NCBI GenBank assembly: GCA_030655515.1
Contig: JAURVI010000033.1
Location: forward strand, 1-63,371
Reading direction: 5' to 3'
Length of the DNA: 63,371 nucleotides
Origin: Polaromonas sp.
Lineage (GTDB): Bacteria > Pseudomonadota > Gammaproteobacteria > Burkholderiales > Burkholderiaceae_C
Part shown: positions 9,575-20,827 of the stretch, in pieces
How positions within the stretch are numbered: the first letter of the stretch is position 1
How the letters are laid out: every line of letters starts with the position of its first letter
Notes under the pieces: model-generated
Databases searched by the model: none
The model's input: only the letters and a program-made list of their open reading frames with translations
What the model was told of the DNA's origin: nothing
Position numbers and translations under genes: made by a program

Positions 9575-10720
9575 TCATAGTTCTTCAATGCGCCGGGGGG
9601 GGTAGCTGTCCCAGGCCTGGCAGCCGGGACAGTGCCAGAAATGCTGGGTGGCTTCAAAGCCGCAGGCGGCGCAACGGTAGCGCATCAGGGGTTGGGTGGC
9701 CTTGTCCAGCGCGCGCTGGACAAGGCCGTGCTGGTGGTCGTTGCCCAGCTTCTCCCCGGCAGTCCATTTGGCGGCAGCGACCAGCGACGCCTCGCGCGCC
9801 AGGTGCCGGATGTACCATTCGCGCGGCGCGTTGGATGCGGTGTCGAGCTTGATGATGGCCTCGACCACATCGATGGACGGCGTCTGCGCGTAATTGGTTT
9901 TGAGCAGGTCCAGCGCGGCCTGCTGCTGGCTGCTGTGCTGCGCGATATTGCCGAGCAGACCGGCCGCCAGCGGCAGGGCTAGGGGGGCGGTTTTTTCCAG
10001 CGTGAGCAAGGTCGAAAAGGCTTCCTGGTGCTGGCCCAACTGGGTTTGCAGTTTGGCCAGGTCGATCAAAGGGCGGGGCGAGGCCGGCGCTATGCCGGCC
10101 GCCAGCCGCAGCCTGTCCAGCGCCTGGCCGGTGTCGCCCGACGCTGCGGCCGCGAGCGCCTGCTCGCACAGGTAATGCGCTTGCCGCGCGCTGAAACTGC
10201 CGTGGCTGGCGCTGTCAAGCTTGGCTGCGATCTCGGTGGCACGCGCCCAATCGCGCGAACGCTCGTAAATCGACAGCAGGGCGAGCCGGGCTTGTTCTTC
10301 GTAACTCGTGCCTTCGAGTTTTCTCAGGGCGACCTCGGCGCGGTCCAGCAGGCCGGCTTTCAGGAAATCAAGCGCCAGCGCATGCTGTGCCCTGTTCCGT
10401 TCGGGCTGGGTCAGGTCGCCACGCGACATCAGGTGTTCATGGACGCGGACCGCGCGTTCGTATTCGCCGCGCCGGCGAAACAGGTTGCCGAGCGCAAAGT
10501 GCAGCTCCGAGGTGTCGGGGTCGTTCTGGACCGCTTCGATGAAGGCGTCGATCGCCTGGTCCTGCTGCTCATTGAGCAGAAAATTCAGGCCCCGGAAATA
10601 GGCCTTGGGCGCCTGCCGGTTTTCGATCCGCAATTGCCGGAGATCCAGCCGCGACGCCAGCCAACCCAGCGTGAAGGCGATCGGAAACCCGAGCAAGACC
10701 CAGGTGAAGTCAAATTCCAT
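9575..10720 (-). CDS. lapB: LPS assembly protein LapB (YciM)
   Basis: A 381-residue protein with an N-terminal membrane anchor (VLLGFPIAFTLGWLASR), a run of tetratricopeptide repeats, and a C-terminal rubredoxin-like zinc ribbon with cysteine pairs CAAC and CPGC. LapB controls LPS synthesis at the inner membrane; in E. coli it promotes FtsH-dependent breakdown of LpxC. The reading frame overlaps lapA by 11 bases, as in other proteobacteria. Confidence 0.95.
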   Translation of the reverse strand: MEFDFTWVLLGFPIAFTLGWLASRLDLRQLRIENRQAPKAYFRGLNFLLNEQQDQAIDAFIEAVQNDPDTSELHFALGNLFRRRGEYERAVRVHEHLMSRGDLTQPERNRAQHALALDFLKAGLLDRAEVALRKLEGTSYEEQARLALLSIYERSRDWARATEIAAKLDSASHGSFSARQAHYLCEQALAAAASGDTGQALDRLRLAAGIAPASPRPLIDLAKLQTQLGQHQEAFSTLLTLEKTAPLALPLAAGLLGNIAQHSSQQQAALDLLKTNYAQTPSIDVVEAIIKLDTASNAPREWYIRHLAREASLVAAAKWTAGEKLGNDHQHGLVQRALDKATQPLMRYRCAACGFEATQHFWHCPGCQAWDSYPPRRIEEL

Positions 10721-10982
10721 GGTGCATGGTGGAAGGATTCTCGCTGATGCTGCTGTGCTGCCCCTGGCGGGCGCTTTTCCGTTTTTTCCACCAGCGCGGC
10801 ATCATCATCAGGATGCCGGTGGCCAGGCCGCAGGAAAAAGTGACCAGCACCACCAGCACCAGCGGTGCCTGCCACAAGGCGCCAAAAAAGAAATACACGG
10901 CGACAACTTGCTGGTTGTTCAGCGCGAAAGCAAAAAGAGTAAAAAAAATGGCTGCTTTGAGCAGCCACATCAGGTATTTCAC
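10710..10982 (-). CDS. lapA: LapA-domain membrane protein
   Basis: A 90-residue protein with two hydrophobic helices (about residues 5-22 and 38-60) followed by a basic tail, WWKKRKSARQ. This is the usual form of the LapA domain (DUF1049), which is encoded next to LapB and takes part in LPS assembly control. It lies between ihfB and lapB, the conserved order in beta- and gammaproteobacteria. Confidence 0.9.
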   Translation of the reverse strand: MKYLMWLLKAAIFFTLFAFALNNQQVVAVYFFFGALWQAPLVLVVLVTFSCGLATGILMMMPRWWKKRKSARQGQHSSISENPSTMHHGI

Positions 10983-11036
10983 TTGGACTCCCCGTGTGGT
11001 CTGGCGATTGTAGCCAGAGCCCGTCGGGAAGCGGCC

Positions 11037-11348
11037 TTACTTTGTTTTGGAAACCCGCATTTCTTCGGTTCTTGCATCCACCGCTTCGCGCAGCGCTTTG
11101 CCCGGCTTGAAATGGGGCACGCGCTTTTCAGGAATGGCGACGCTCTCGCCGGAGCGGGGGTTGCGCCCCATGCGGGGCGGGCGCCGGTTGATGGAAAAAC
11201 TGCCAAAGCCACGAATCTCGATCCGGTGCCCGCGCACCAGCGCATCGCTCATGGCGTCAAGAATCGTCTTGACGGCATACTCGGCATCGCGGTGGGTGAG
11301 CTGGCTGAAACGGGCAGCGAGCTCTTCTACAAGGTCGGAGCGGGTCAT
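11037..11348 (-). CDS. ihfB: Integration host factor beta subunit
   Basis: A 103-residue HU/IHF-family protein. It shows [14 protein letters not shown] at the start and the DNA-bending arm region with [14 protein letters not shown] and the tip proline near residue 65. IHF bends DNA and assists sigma-54 promoters, recombination and CRISPR spacer uptake in some systems. The gene follows rpsA, the standard order in proteobacteria. The tail after [10 protein letters not shown] is slightly longer than in E. coli. Confidence 0.97.
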   Translation of the reverse strand: MTRSDLVEELAARFSQLTHRDAEYAVKTILDAMSDALVRGHRIEIRGFGSFSINRRPPRMGRNPRSGESVAIPEKRVPHFKPGKALREAVDARTEEMRVSKTK

Positions 11349-11423
11349 GGAAAATAAAAATCAGCTTGTTGGGGGCAGAGCAGGCGGGCCTCTTTGCGCC
11401 GCCGCCTGGCCTGCCCCGCAAGG

Positions 11424-13112
11424 CTATTTGGTCTCGTTGCTGTCCAGCTTGGCCCGCAGCAAGGCGCCCAGGTTGGTCAAGCCGGCGCTCTCACGCGACG
11501 ACTGCTGGCTGAGCGTTGCCATGGCTTCCTGCTGGTCGGCATTGTCCTTGGCTTTGACCGACAATTGGATGTTGCGTGTCTTGCGATCCACGTTCACCAC
11601 GACGGCCGACACTTCGTCGCCTTCTTTGAGCACGTTGCGCGCGTCTTCAACGCGGTCACGGCTGATTTCGCTGGCGCGCAGGTAGCCAATGATGTCCTCG
11701 CCCAGATCGATCTCGGCGCCCTTGACATCCACGGTCTTGACCTTGCCGGTCACAATCGCGCCCTTGTCGTTGATCGACACGAAGGTGGTGAACGGGTCGG
11801 AGTCAAGCTGCTTGATACCGAGGGAGATGCGCTCGCGGTCAACGTCAACAGCCAGCACGATCGCTTCGACTTCCTGGCCTTTTTTGTAGTTGCGCACGGC
11901 TGCCTCACCCGGCTCGTTCCACGACAGGTCAGACAGATGCACCAGGCCGTCGATGCCTGCCGCCAGGCCCACGAAGACGCCGAAGTCGGTGATCGACTTG
12001 ATCGGACCCTTGACGCGGTCGCCGCGCTTGGTGTCCTGGGCGAATTCCTGCCAGGGGTTGGCCTTGCACTGTTTCATGCCCAGGCTGATGCGTCGCTTGT
12101 CTTCGTCGATCTCCAGTACCATGATCTCGACTTCGTCGCCGAGGGTCACGAGCTTGCTCGGGGCGACGTTCTTGTTGGTCCAGTCCATTTCGGACACATG
12201 CACCAGCCCTTCGATGCCCGGCTCGAGTTCGACAAACGCGCCGTAGTCGGCGATGTTGGTGATCTTGCCGAACAGGCGGGTGCCTTGCGGGTAGCGGCGG
12301 TTCACGCCCATCCACGGATCGTCGCCCATTTGCTTCAGGCCCAGGGACACGCGGTTTTTCTCGGTGTCGAACTTGAGGATCTTGGCGATGATTTCCTGGC
12401 CGGCCGTCACCACTTCGCTCGGGTGGCGTACGCGGCGCCAGGCCATGTCGGTGATGTGCAGCAGGCCGTCAATGCCGCCAAGGTCCACGAAGGCGCCGTA
12501 TTCGGTGATGTTCTTGACGATGCCCTTGACGGCAGAGCCTTCCTTCAGTGTTTCCATCAGCTTGGCGCGTTCTTCGCCCATGCTGGCTTCGACCACGGCG
12601 CGGCGGCTCAGCACCACGTTGTTGCGCTTGCGGTCGAGCTTGATGACCTTGAATTCCATGGTCTTGTTCTCGTACGGAGACAAGTCCTTGACGGGGCGGG
12701 TGTCGATCAGCGAGCCGGGCAGGAAGGCGCGGATGCCGTTGACCAGAACGGTCAGGCCGCCCTTGACCTTGCCGCTGGTCTGGCCGGTGACGAATTCGCC
12801 GGATTCCAGGGCTTTTTCCAGGCTCATCCACGACGCCAGGCGCTTGGCCTTGTCGCGGCTGAGCAGGGTGTCGCCGTAGCCATTTTCAACGGAGTCGATG
12901 GCCACGGAAACAAAGTCGCCGACCTGGACTTCGAGTTCGCCCTGGTCGTTCTTGAATTCTTCGAGGGGGACATAAGCCTCGGACTTGAGTCCGGCGTTGA
13001 CGACAACATGGTTGTGGTCGATGCGCACGACCTCGGCGGTAATGACTTCGCCGGTACGCATTTCAGAGCGTTTGAGCGATTCTTCGAACAGGGCGGCAAA
13101 AGATTCAGACAT
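11424..13112 (-). CDS. rpsA: 30S ribosomal protein S1
   Basis: A 562-residue protein built of six S1 RNA-binding domains. S1 brings mRNA to the 30S subunit. Repeated motifs such as [21 protein letters not shown], cut here as [15 protein letters not shown], and [19 protein letters not shown] mark the domains. Length and domain number match the proteobacterial norm. It follows aroA-cmk at a distance of 150 bases that probably carries its own promoter. Confidence 0.98.
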   Translation of the reverse strand: MSESFAALFEESLKRSEMRTGEVITAEVVRIDHNHVVVNAGLKSEAYVPLEEFKNDQGELEVQVGDFVSVAIDSVENGYGDTLLSRDKAKRLASWMSLEKALESGEFVTGQTSGKVKGGLTVLVNGIRAFLPGSLIDTRPVKDLSPYENKTMEFKVIKLDRKRNNVVLSRRAVVEASMGEERAKLMETLKEGSAVKGIVKNITEYGAFVDLGGIDGLLHITDMAWRRVRHPSEVVTAGQEIIAKILKFDTEKNRVSLGLKQMGDDPWMGVNRRYPQGTRLFGKITNIADYGAFVELEPGIEGLVHVSEMDWTNKNVAPSKLVTLGDEVEIMVLEIDEDKRRISLGMKQCKANPWQEFAQDTKRGDRVKGPIKSITDFGVFVGLAAGIDGLVHLSDLSWNEPGEAAVRNYKKGQEVEAIVLAVDVDRERISLGIKQLDSDPFTTFVSINDKGAIVTGKVKTVDVKGAEIDLGEDIIGYLRASEISRDRVEDARNVLKEGDEVSAVVVNVDRKTRNIQLSVKAKDNADQQEAMATLSQQSSRESAGLTNLGALLRAKLDSNETK

Positions 13113-13262
13113 TGATTTTCCTAATCCACAGAGCAGGTTTCCGACAGCACCATTGCTATCGTTTTTAGAGCTGACTGCGGCGGTTGTGTGCGGATGATCC
13201 GCAGGTTAAGTTAAATATTCCTTGACCCAAGCACTGGCGTGCCTACACGAATGTACGGGGGG

Positions 13263-15245
13263 TCAGAAGGGCCGGGTGCTTTGCCACCAGTCAAGCACCT
13301 GCGCCACCGATTCTTCAATCGACAGCTCGGAGTTGTCCAGCGGCTTGGCGTCATCGGCAGGCTTCAAAGGGGCGGATTGCCGTGACATGTCACGCGCATC
13401 CCTAGCCTCCAAATCTTGCTGAATCTTTTGAATTGTAACTGAAATTCCCTTTGAAATCAATTGCTTATGACGCCGTTCCGCCCTGTGCCGGGGGCTTGCC
13501 GTCAGGTAGATCTTCAGCGCGGCGTCCGGGAAAATCACGGTGCCCATGTCGCGGCCGTCGGCCACCAGGCCCGGCAACTGCCGGAACCCATGCTGCAGCG
13601 CCAGCAATGCGCTGCGCACGGCGGGATGGACCGACACGCTGGATGCGGCCATGGCGGCGGCTTCGCTGCGGATCGCGTCCGACACGTCTTCTTGGTCCAG
13701 AAACATTCGGTCGCCCTGAAAGCGCACCGCCAGACTGCGCGCTACCGCGGCGACGCCCGCCGCGTCCTCCAGCGCCACGCCGGCGCGGCTGGCGGCAAAT
13801 GCCGTCAGTCGGTACAACGCGCCCGAATCCAGGTAGTGGTAGCCGAGCTGGTGCGCGACCCGAGCCGCCAGCGTGCCTTTGCCCGAGGCGGTCGGGCCGT
13901 CAATGCAGAGCACCGGAATCAGCCGGCTGTCTGTTTCGGCCACCGAAAACAGGGTTTCAAAGTAGTCCGGAAAGGTTTTGGCGACACAGCCAGGGTCGAG
14001 AATTCGGATCGGCAGCCGCGCCGGATTGAAGGCCGCCAGCGAAAAGCACATGGCCACCCGGTGGTCGTCATAGGTGCGGATGGCCGCGGTACGCCATTGA
14101 ACCGGGGGGGTGATCTTGAGGTAATCCGCGCCTTCTTCAACCGTTGCGCCGAGCTGTTGCAGCTCACAGGCCATGGCGGCGATGCGGTCCGTTTCCTTGA
14201 CGCGCCAACTGGCGATGTTGCGCAGCGTGGTGGTGCCGTCCGCATACAGCGCCATCACGGCCAGTGTCATGGCCGCATCGGGGATGTGGTTGCAGTCCAG
14301 GTCGATGGCCTTGAGCGGCCAGGCGCCGCGGGATATCCGCAACGAGTTGGGCGTGCTGTCGATTCGTGCGCCCATCATGCGGGCGGCATCGACAAAGCGG
14401 ATGTCGCCCTGGATCGAGGCGCGGCCCAAACCTGCAATTTCAATGCTTTTGCGGTCTGTCGTCCCCGCTGCGATGGCGCCAAGCGCTATGAAATAGCTGG
14501 CCGATGAGGCGTCGCCTTCGACATGAATTTCACCGGGCGAGCGGTAACGGCTGCCGGCGGGGATGACGAAGCGCTGCCAGCCTTCGCGCTTGACTGCGAT
14601 GCCAAAGCGCGCCAGCAGATTGAGGGTGATCTCAATGTAAGGCCGGGAAATCAGTTCGCCGACGACCTCAAGGGTGATGTCCTGGCTGGCCACCAAAGGC
14701 AAGGCCAGCAGCAAGGCGGTCAGGAACTGGCTGGAGACATCGCCGCGCACACGGATCGGCGCCGCCAGCGTCAAGTGCCCGGTGCGCAGGCGCAGCGGCG
14801 GAAAACCATCGCGCCCCAGGTAGTCGATGGCGCACCCGAGCTGGCGCAAGGCATCGACCAGGTCGCCAATGGGGCGCTCGTGCATGCGCGGCACACCCGA
14901 CAATTCGAAGTCGCCGCCCAGCAGGGCCAGCGCCGCTGTCAGCGGGCGCATGGCGGTGCCCGCATTGCCCAGGAAAAGGGCTGCTTTTTTGTTGACAAGC
15001 TGGCCGCCCAGACCCTCAATGAGGGCGGTATCGCCGTTTTGATCAACGGAGCAGCCCAGTTGCCGGAGCGAGGCCAGCATCACGGCGGTGTCATCGGAAG
15101 CCAGCAAGTCATGAACCGTGGTGCGGCCCTGGCTCAAAGCCGCCAGCAGCAACACCCGGTTTGAAATGCTTTTGGAGCCGGGCAGGCGGACGGTGCCGCC
15201 GGCCTTCGTCAGTGCTGGAATGTCCAGGAACTCGGTATCGAACAT
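13263..15245 (-). CDS. aroA-cmk: Bifunctional EPSP synthase / cytidylate kinase
   Basis: One 660-residue reading frame joins two enzymes. Residues 1 to about 437 are 5-enolpyruvylshikimate-3-phosphate synthase, with the substrate loop [10 protein letters not shown] at 21-30 and the later [11 protein letters not shown]. From about 443 it is cytidylate kinase, with P-loop GPTASGKGT and [13 protein letters not shown]. In most proteobacteria these are adjacent separate genes; here no stop or start separates them. The first half makes the chorismate precursor, the second phosphorylates CMP and dCMP. The start at 15245 follows the tyrA stop by 13 bases. An upstream in-frame ATG would overlap tyrA heavily and was not chosen. 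Confidence 0.96.
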   Translation of the reverse strand: MFDTEFLDIPALTKAGGTVRLPGSKSISNRVLLLAALSQGRTTVHDLLASDDTAVMLASLRQLGCSVDQNGDTALIEGLGGQLVNKKAALFLGNAGTAMRPLTAALALLGGDFELSGVPRMHERPIGDLVDALRQLGCAIDYLGRDGFPPLRLRTGHLTLAAPIRVRGDVSSQFLTALLLALPLVASQDITLEVVGELISRPYIEITLNLLARFGIAVKREGWQRFVIPAGSRYRSPGEIHVEGDASSASYFIALGAIAAGTTDRKSIEIAGLGRASIQGDIRFVDAARMMGARIDSTPNSLRISRGAWPLKAIDLDCNHIPDAAMTLAVMALYADGTTTLRNIASWRVKETDRIAAMACELQQLGATVEEGADYLKITPPVQWRTAAIRTYDDHRVAMCFSLAAFNPARLPIRILDPGCVAKTFPDYFETLFSVAETDSRLIPVLCIDGPTASGKGTLAARVAHQLGYHYLDSGALYRLTAFAASRAGVALEDAAGVAAVARSLAVRFQGDRMFLDQEDVSDAIRSEAAAMAASSVSVHPAVRSALLALQHGFRQLPGLVADGRDMGTVIFPDAALKIYLTASPRHRAERRHKQLISKGISVTIQKIQQDLEARDARDMSRQSAPLKPADDAKPLDNSELSIEESVAQVLDWWQSTRPF

Positions 15246-15258
15246 GGACCCGCGCTTT

Positions 15259-16140
15259 TCATTTGGTGAAGGATTTGTGTGCGCTGATTCGCCAATTGGC
15301 GCGTGTCTGGCTGGCCTGTTCGATCCGGTCTTCCAGTGCATCACCATCGGCACTGGTGATCAGTTTTTCCAGTGAATGCAGGGTGCTTTGAAAGATTTTG
15401 GACTGTTCCAGCAGTTCTTCCCTGTTGGCAATCAGGATATCGCGCCACATCTTGGGGTCGCTGGCCGCGATGCGGGTGAAATCGCGAAACCCCGGGCCTG
15501 CCAGCGCCAGGAAATCCTTGCCCCGGGCCTGACCGGAAATGCTGTTGATCAGCGCAAACGCAATCAGGTGTGGCAGGTGGCTGACGGCGGCATAAGCGGC
15601 GTCATGCGCCTGCGGGGACATCTTCGTCACATGGCAGCCCAGCGCCGTCCAGACGTCCACGGCCTTTTGCAGTTGAACCGTGAAGGTGCGTTCAATCGGT
15701 GTCAGGATGACCTGTTTGCCGGCGTACAAGTCCGCATCGGCATTCTCCACGCCGGAGACTTCCTTGCCGGTGATGGGATGGGCCGGCACAAAACAGCCCA
15801 AGTGGTCGCGCAGCATACGGCGGGCCGCGTCCACCACATCGCGTTTGGTGGAGCCAACGTCCATGATCAGCGTCGTGGGACTCACCAGATGGCGGATGCC
15901 CTTGAAGATGGCTTCGGTCGCGGACACCGGCACCGCCAGCAGCACGATGTCGGCGCCGGAGACCGCCAGCAAGGCCGAGGGCGCTTCCACGTCGATGACG
16001 CCCATTTGCCGCGCGCGCTCTGTGGTGGATGGCGATTTGCTGTAACCGACGATCCGTTTGACCAGTCCGGCGCGTTTGAGCGCCAGCGCAAACGAGCCGC
16101 CCATCAGGCCGCAGCCTATGAGTCCTAACTGTTCAAACAT
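15259..16140 (-). CDS. tyrA: Prephenate dehydrogenase
   Basis: A 293-residue protein with the NAD-binding motif [16 protein letters not shown] at the start, VDVGSTK-type sequence ([10 protein letters not shown]) near residue 95, and the prephenate-binding [10 protein letters not shown] region with the catalytic histidine. It converts prephenate to 4-hydroxyphenylpyruvate for tyrosine synthesis. It sits between pheA and aroA-cmk in the aromatic block on the same strand. Confidence 0.95.
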   Translation of the reverse strand: MFEQLGLIGCGLMGGSFALALKRAGLVKRIVGYSKSPSTTERARQMGVIDVEAPSALLAVSGADIVLLAVPVSATEAIFKGIRHLVSPTTLIMDVGSTKRDVVDAARRMLRDHLGCFVPAHPITGKEVSGVENADADLYAGKQVILTPIERTFTVQLQKAVDVWTALGCHVTKMSPQAHDAAYAAVSHLPHLIAFALINSISGQARGKDFLALAGPGFRDFTRIAASDPKMWRDILIANREELLEQSKIFQSTLHSLEKLITSADGDALEDRIEQASQTRANWRISAHKSFTK

Positions 16141-16179
16141 GAATGGAGGCCACGGTTGGCTGCAATTGCTTCATTGGTT

Positions 16180-17262
16180 TCAATCACCGACGGGGTAGGT
16201 TCCCAGCACTTTGTAGAACGCACAAAGCTGCTGAAGGTCTTTCAGGGCTGCCGCCACATGGGGCTGGGACGGATGACCCTGCAAATCAATGTAAAAAAAG
16301 TATTCCCATTGGCCCGAACGGGCCGGGCGCGATTCGAAGCGCGTCATCGACACGCCGTGGGTTTTCAGGGGCACCAGGATGTCATGCACGGCGCCAGGCT
16401 TGTTGGGCACGGACACGATCAGGCTGACGCAGTCCTTGCCCGACGCCTTTGGGGCGCCCAATACCTGGGGCAGGCAGATGACGGCAAAACGGGTGCGGTT
16501 GAAGGCGTCGTCCTGAATCGCGTGGGCGGCGATGTGCAGGCCGAACTCGGCACCGGCGCGCTCGCTGGCGATGCCGGCCCAGGCCGGGTTGCCGGACGCC
16601 AGGCGGGCGCCTTCGGCATTGCTGGAGACGGCGCGCCGCTCGGCATGAGGCAAGTGGGTGCTGAGCCAACCCTGGCACTGCGCCAGCGCCTGGGCATGCG
16701 CAAGAACCACCTCAACGCCTTCGAGCGATGCCGACAGGCGCAGCAGGTTGTGGCGCACCAGCAGGCTGGTTTCGCCCACCACGTGCAAAGGAGAGTTCAG
16801 AAACAGGTCGAGCGTTCGGGTGACCACGCCCTCGGTATTGTTTTCCACAGGCACCACGCCGAATTGGGCGGTTCCCGCGGTGGCGGCGCGAAACACCTCG
16901 TCAAAACTTGCGCAGGGCACATGTTCGATGCTGGAGCCGAAAAACTGCACGGCAGCCTGTTCGCTGAAAGTGCCGGCCGGCCCGAGATACGCCACACGTT
17001 GCGGGGCTTCGAGCGCACGGCAGGCGGACATCACTTCGCGCCAGATGTGGGAAATGCTGTCGCTTTTCAGTGGGCCCGGGTTGACCGTCTGCAGGCCGGC
17101 AATGACCTGTGCTTCGCGCTCCGGCCTGAAGACGGGCGAACCGTCCAGGCGCTTGATCTCGCCGACTTCATTGGCCAGCGCGGCACGTTGATTCAACAGC
17201 ACCAGCAATTGCTGGTCCACCGAGTCGATTTGCTGGCGGAGTTCCTGAAGGTTTTGGGTCAT
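16180..17262 (-). CDS. pheA: Chorismate mutase / prephenate dehydratase (P-protein)
   Basis: A 360-residue bifunctional enzyme for phenylalanine synthesis. Residues 1-90 form an AroQ-class chorismate mutase (LQELRQQIDSVDQQLLVLLN). A prephenate dehydratase domain follows (VAYLGPAGTFSEQAA, then NNTEGVVTRTLD), then a C-terminal ACT regulatory domain with the ESRP motif that binds phenylalanine for feedback control. The start at 17262 matches the family; upstream in-frame residues are unrelated. In many relatives serC lies just upstream of pheA; it is absent here. Confidence 0.96.
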   Translation of the reverse strand: MTQNLQELRQQIDSVDQQLLVLLNQRAALANEVGEIKRLDGSPVFRPEREAQVIAGLQTVNPGPLKSDSISHIWREVMSACRALEAPQRVAYLGPAGTFSEQAAVQFFGSSIEHVPCASFDEVFRAATAGTAQFGVVPVENNTEGVVTRTLDLFLNSPLHVVGETSLLVRHNLLRLSASLEGVEVVLAHAQALAQCQGWLSTHLPHAERRAVSSNAEGARLASGNPAWAGIASERAGAEFGLHIAAHAIQDDAFNRTRFAVICLPQVLGAPKASGKDCVSLIVSVPNKPGAVHDILVPLKTHGVSMTRFESRPARSGQWEYFFYIDLQGHPSQPHVAAALKDLQQLCAFYKVLGTYPVGD

Positions 17263-17353
17263 GGTTGACGGATATCGGACTTGGCGAGCCTGCCGGCAGC
17301 GTGCGATGGTCTCCACCGCGCACCCCCGTCGGCTGAAAAACGCAAAGCCGGGG

Positions 17354-17920
17354 TCATTTTTTGGCGGGTTTTGCGGCAGGCGCTGCAGGGCCGACGATTT
17401 TTTCGGCGGCGGCGTCAAACTGCTTGGCGCGGGCCTGGATGTCGGCTTCCGTGGACTCCACCAGTTTTTTTACAAAAACATTGACCAGGTCGGGCGTGGC
17501 GGCCTTGTATTTGTTGACAACGGGAGACTCGAAAAAAGTGACGAGCTGCCTGAGTTCCTCGGCGGTGAAGCGCTCCATGTAAGCCGGAACCAATCCCTCG
17601 CTGTTGGCCTGGCCGACTTTTGCGCTGATGATTTTGTTGGCATCGGCTGCAAATTTGGCAAGCTCGGCGTTGAGGTCTTCCGAGGCTTTGGCTTGTCTGG
17701 CTTTTGGGACAGTGGCGTTAAATCTGTTCGTCCAGGCGGTGATCAGGTTTTGGGCCGCGCCATTGACCAGTTGGGCGACCAGGGCGTCAAGGTCGGGACC
17801 CTGCTGCAAGGCCACCACTTTTCTGGCCCACTCGAGTTTCGGATCAGCCGTTTGGGCCAGGCTGGTGGCGGAGAAGGCGTAGCCTGCCATGAGCAGTGCC
17901 GTCAGTATTTTTTTCATCAA
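17354..17920 (-). CDS. DUF2059-domain periplasmic protein
   Basis: A 188-residue protein with a signal peptide ([22 protein letters not shown]) and a DUF2059 domain whose core reads [21 protein letters not shown]. The function of this family is not known. It ends in a short Pro/Ala/Lys tail. Its start overlaps the stop of gyrA by four bases, so the two are translationally coupled. It occupies the position where serC often lies between gyrA and pheA. Confidence 0.85.
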   Translation of the reverse strand: MMKKILTALLMAGYAFSATSLAQTADPKLEWARKVVALQQGPDLDALVAQLVNGAAQNLITAWTNRFNATVPKARQAKASEDLNAELAKFAADANKIISAKVGQANSEGLVPAYMERFTAEELRQLVTFFESPVVNKYKAATPDLVNVFVKKLVESTEADIQARAKQFDAAAEKIVGPAAPAAKPAKK

Positions 17921-20571
17921 TTGGGTTCCGGTTTGGAGGAGGAGGCTTGTATGCCTGAATCATTATCAAGGTCGTTGTCGTCCAGGCTGGCGTCGTTTTC
18001 CACGATCCGCTGGAGGCCGCTCAACTGGGCGCCCTCATCCAGGCCGATCAGTGTGACGCCCTGGGTGGCGCGGCCCATTTCGCGGATTTCACTGACCCGG
18101 GTGCGAACCAGCACGCCCTTGTCGGTGATCAGCATGATTTCATCGTCCGCGTGAACCAGCGTGGCGGCGACGACCTTGCCGTTGCGTTCGCTTTGCTGGA
18201 TGGCGATCATGCCCTTGGTGCCGCGGCCATGGCGCGTGTATTCCTGGATGGAGGTGCGTTTGCCGTATCCATGCTGCGTTGCCGTCAGCACGCTTTGCTG
18301 CTCGTCTTCCGCCACCAGCATGGCGATCACGCCCTGGCCGGCTTCCACCGACATGCCACGCACGCCGCGGGCATTGCGGCCGAGCGGGCGCACGTCGTTC
18401 TCGTCGAAGCGAACGGCTTTTCCACCATCGCTAAAGAGCATGACGTCGTGTTTGCCGTCGGTCAGCGCGGCGCCGATCAGGTAGTCGCCATCGTCCAGGT
18501 TCACGGCAATGATGCCGCCCTTGCGCGGGTTGTTGAATTCATCCAGCGCAGTTTTCTTGACCGTGCCCATGGAGGTGGCCATGAACACGTACTGATCCGC
18601 CGGGAATGTGCGTTTTTCGCCGGTCAGCGGCAGCACCACGGTGATCTTTTCGCCTTCCTGCAAGGGAAACATGTTGACGATGGGCCGTCCGCGTGAGCCG
18701 CGCGAGCCGGCCGGTACCTCCCACACCTTGAGCCAGTACAGGCGGCCGCGGTTGGAGAAGCACAGGATGTAGTCGTGCGTGTTGGCAATAAAGAGCTGAT
18801 CCACCCAGTCGTCTTCCTTGGTGGCCGTTGCCAGCTTGCCGCGGCCGCCGCGTTTTTGCGCCCGGTATTCGGACAGCGGCTGGCTCTTGATGTAGCCGGT
18901 GTGTGACAGCGTGACCACCATGTCGGTCGGCGTGATCAGGTCCTCGGTGCTCAGGTCGAACGAGCTGTGCTCGATCTGGCTGCGGCGCGCGCCCAGTTTG
19001 GTCTGGCCGAACTCCTGCCTGATGACCGCCAGCTCTTCGCCAATGAGGGTCGAGACGCGCTCCGGACGCGCCAGGATATCGAGCAGATCGTCGATTTCCG
19101 CCATGACTTCCTTGTACTCGGCAACAATCTTGTCCTGCTCCAGTCCGGTCAGTCGCTGCAGGCGCATCTGCAGGATTTCCTGGGCCTGGGTTTCGGACAG
19201 GCGGTACAGGCCGTCGCTGCCCATGCCAAATTCCTTCTCCAGCCCGTCCGGGCGGTAGTCGTCGGCATTGACCACGCCGCCGTCCGCGCGCGTGCGCGTC
19301 AGCATCTCGCGCACCAGGCTGCTGTCCCAGGGGCGCAGCATCAGTTCGGCCTTGGCGACGGGGGGCGTCGGTGCGTTGCGGATGATCGCAATGAAGTCGT
19401 CGATATTGGCCAGCGCAACCGCCAGGCCTTCGAGCACATGGCCGCGCTCGCGCGCCTTGCGCAGCGTGAACACCGTGCGCCGCGTGACCACTTCGCGGCG
19501 GTGCGACAGAAAGACCTGGATCAGGTCTTTCAGGTTGCACAGCTTGGGTTGGCCGTTGACCAGCGCCACCATGTTGATGCCGAAGGTGTCCTGCAACTGG
19601 GTCTGCTTGTACAGGTTGTTCAGCACCACTTCCGGGACTTCGCCGCGCTTGAGCTCGATGACCAGGCGCATGCCCGATTTGTCGCTCTCGTCCTGGATGT
19701 GGCTGATGCCCTCGATTTTCTTCTCGTGGACCAGCTCGGCCATGCGTTCCTGCAGGGTCTTTTTGTTGACCTGGTAGGGCAGCTCGTCGACGATGATGGA
19801 CTGGCGCTGGCCCTTGTCGATGTCCTCGAAATGGCAGCGGGCGCGCATGACCACCTTGCCGCGGCCGGTGCGGTAGCCGTCCTTGACGCCGTTGATGCCG
19901 TAGATGATGCCGGCGGTGGGGAAGTCCGGCGCCGGAATGATTTCCATCAGCTCGTCGATGCTGGCCTGCGGGTTTTTCAGCAGGTGCAGGCAGGCGTCGA
20001 CGACTTCGTTGAGGTTGTGCGGTGGGATGTTGGTGGCCATGCCCACCGCGATACCGCCGGAGCCGTTGATCAGCAGGTTGGGAATGCGTGAGGGCAGAAC
20101 CAGCGGCTCCTTCTCGCTGCCGTCGTAGTTGGGGCCGAAATCGACGGTTTCCTTGTCGATGTCCGCCAGCATTTCCTGGGCGATCTTGGCCAGGCGGATT
20201 TCGGTGTAGCGCATGGCGGCGGGGTTGTCGCCATCGACCGAGCCGAAGTTGCCCTGGCCGTCCACCAGCATGTGGCGCAGGGAGAAGTCCTGCGCCATCC
20301 GCACGATGGCGTCATAGACCGACTGGTCGCCGTGCGGGTGGTATTTGCCGATCACGTCGCCGACGATACGCGCGGATTTTTTGTAAGGCCGGTTCCAGTC
20401 GTTGTTCAGCTCATGCATCGCAAACAGCACGCGCCTGTGAACCGGTTTGAGGCCATCGCGGGCGTCCGGCAAGGCGCGCCCGACAATCACGCTCATTGCG
20501 TAATCCAGGTAGCTGCGCCGCATTTCCTCTTCAAGACTGATGGGCAAGGTTTCTTTGGCAAACTGGGTCAT
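17917..20571 (-). CDS. gyrA: DNA gyrase subunit A
   Basis: An 884-residue type II topoisomerase subunit. The catalytic tyrosine is Tyr122 ([10 protein letters not shown]), and the numbering of the first 122 residues matches E. coli exactly. The C-terminal beta-pinwheel carries the GyrA box QRRGGRG-like sequence ([10 protein letters not shown]). The quinolone-determining region reads [11 protein letters not shown]: Gln at 83 and Ser at 84 where E. coli has Ser and Ala, and Asp87 is kept. Gyrase introduces negative supercoils. The gene heads the minus-strand supercluster. Confidence 0.98.
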   Translation of the reverse strand: MTQFAKETLPISLEEEMRRSYLDYAMSVIVGRALPDARDGLKPVHRRVLFAMHELNNDWNRPYKKSARIVGDVIGKYHPHGDQSVYDAIVRMAQDFSLRHMLVDGQGNFGSVDGDNPAAMRYTEIRLAKIAQEMLADIDKETVDFGPNYDGSEKEPLVLPSRIPNLLINGSGGIAVGMATNIPPHNLNEVVDACLHLLKNPQASIDELMEIIPAPDFPTAGIIYGINGVKDGYRTGRGKVVMRARCHFEDIDKGQRQSIIVDELPYQVNKKTLQERMAELVHEKKIEGISHIQDESDKSGMRLVIELKRGEVPEVVLNNLYKQTQLQDTFGINMVALVNGQPKLCNLKDLIQVFLSHRREVVTRRTVFTLRKARERGHVLEGLAVALANIDDFIAIIRNAPTPPVAKAELMLRPWDSSLVREMLTRTRADGGVVNADDYRPDGLEKEFGMGSDGLYRLSETQAQEILQMRLQRLTGLEQDKIVAEYKEVMAEIDDLLDILARPERVSTLIGEELAVIRQEFGQTKLGARRSQIEHSSFDLSTEDLITPTDMVVTLSHTGYIKSQPLSEYRAQKRGGRGKLATATKEDDWVDQLFIANTHDYILCFSNRGRLYWLKVWEVPAGSRGSRGRPIVNMFPLQEGEKITVVLPLTGEKRTFPADQYVFMATSMGTVKKTALDEFNNPRKGGIIAVNLDDGDYLIGAALTDGKHDVMLFSDGGKAVRFDENDVRPLGRNARGVRGMSVEAGQGVIAMLVAEDEQQSVLTATQHGYGKRTSIQEYTRHGRGTKGMIAIQQSERNGKVVAATLVHADDEIMLITDKGVLVRTRVSEIREMGRATQGVTLIGLDEGAQLSGLQRIVENDASLDDNDLDNDSGIQASSSKPEPN

Positions 20572-20718
20572 GAGAGGCCTGAATTGGATTTTTGCAACGC
20601 GCGCAGAGAGATAAGCCCGCTGATTTTAAGGCCTGCATTGAGCTTAGCCGGGGTGTGGCAAGTCCGCAACAGAAAACAAAGATTCTCGATTCCGTGTCAG
20701 ACGAAGCCGATGTCACAC

Positions 20719-20746
20719 TTGAACCGCGAATGAGCTATGGCACAAT
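20719..20746 (+). promoter_or_regulatory. Probable sigma-70 promoter of the OmpA-like gene
   Basis: A TTGAAC at 20719 and CACAAT at 20741 are separated by 16 bases, about 80 bases upstream of the start codon. The long leader and the strong AGAGGAG ribosome site fit a highly expressed envelope gene. Confidence 0.5.
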
Positions 20747-20827
20747 GACTGTAACGCTTTGAGTGATGGTCACTCACGGCGTGTATTCAATCGCAGCGAG
20801 TCTGCGGCTTTTCTCTAGAGGAGAACC

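Noticed and set aside
11349..11423. Terminator between rpsA and ihfB
   Set aside because: A CAGGCGG/CCGCCTG stem exists but without a T run; too weak to call.
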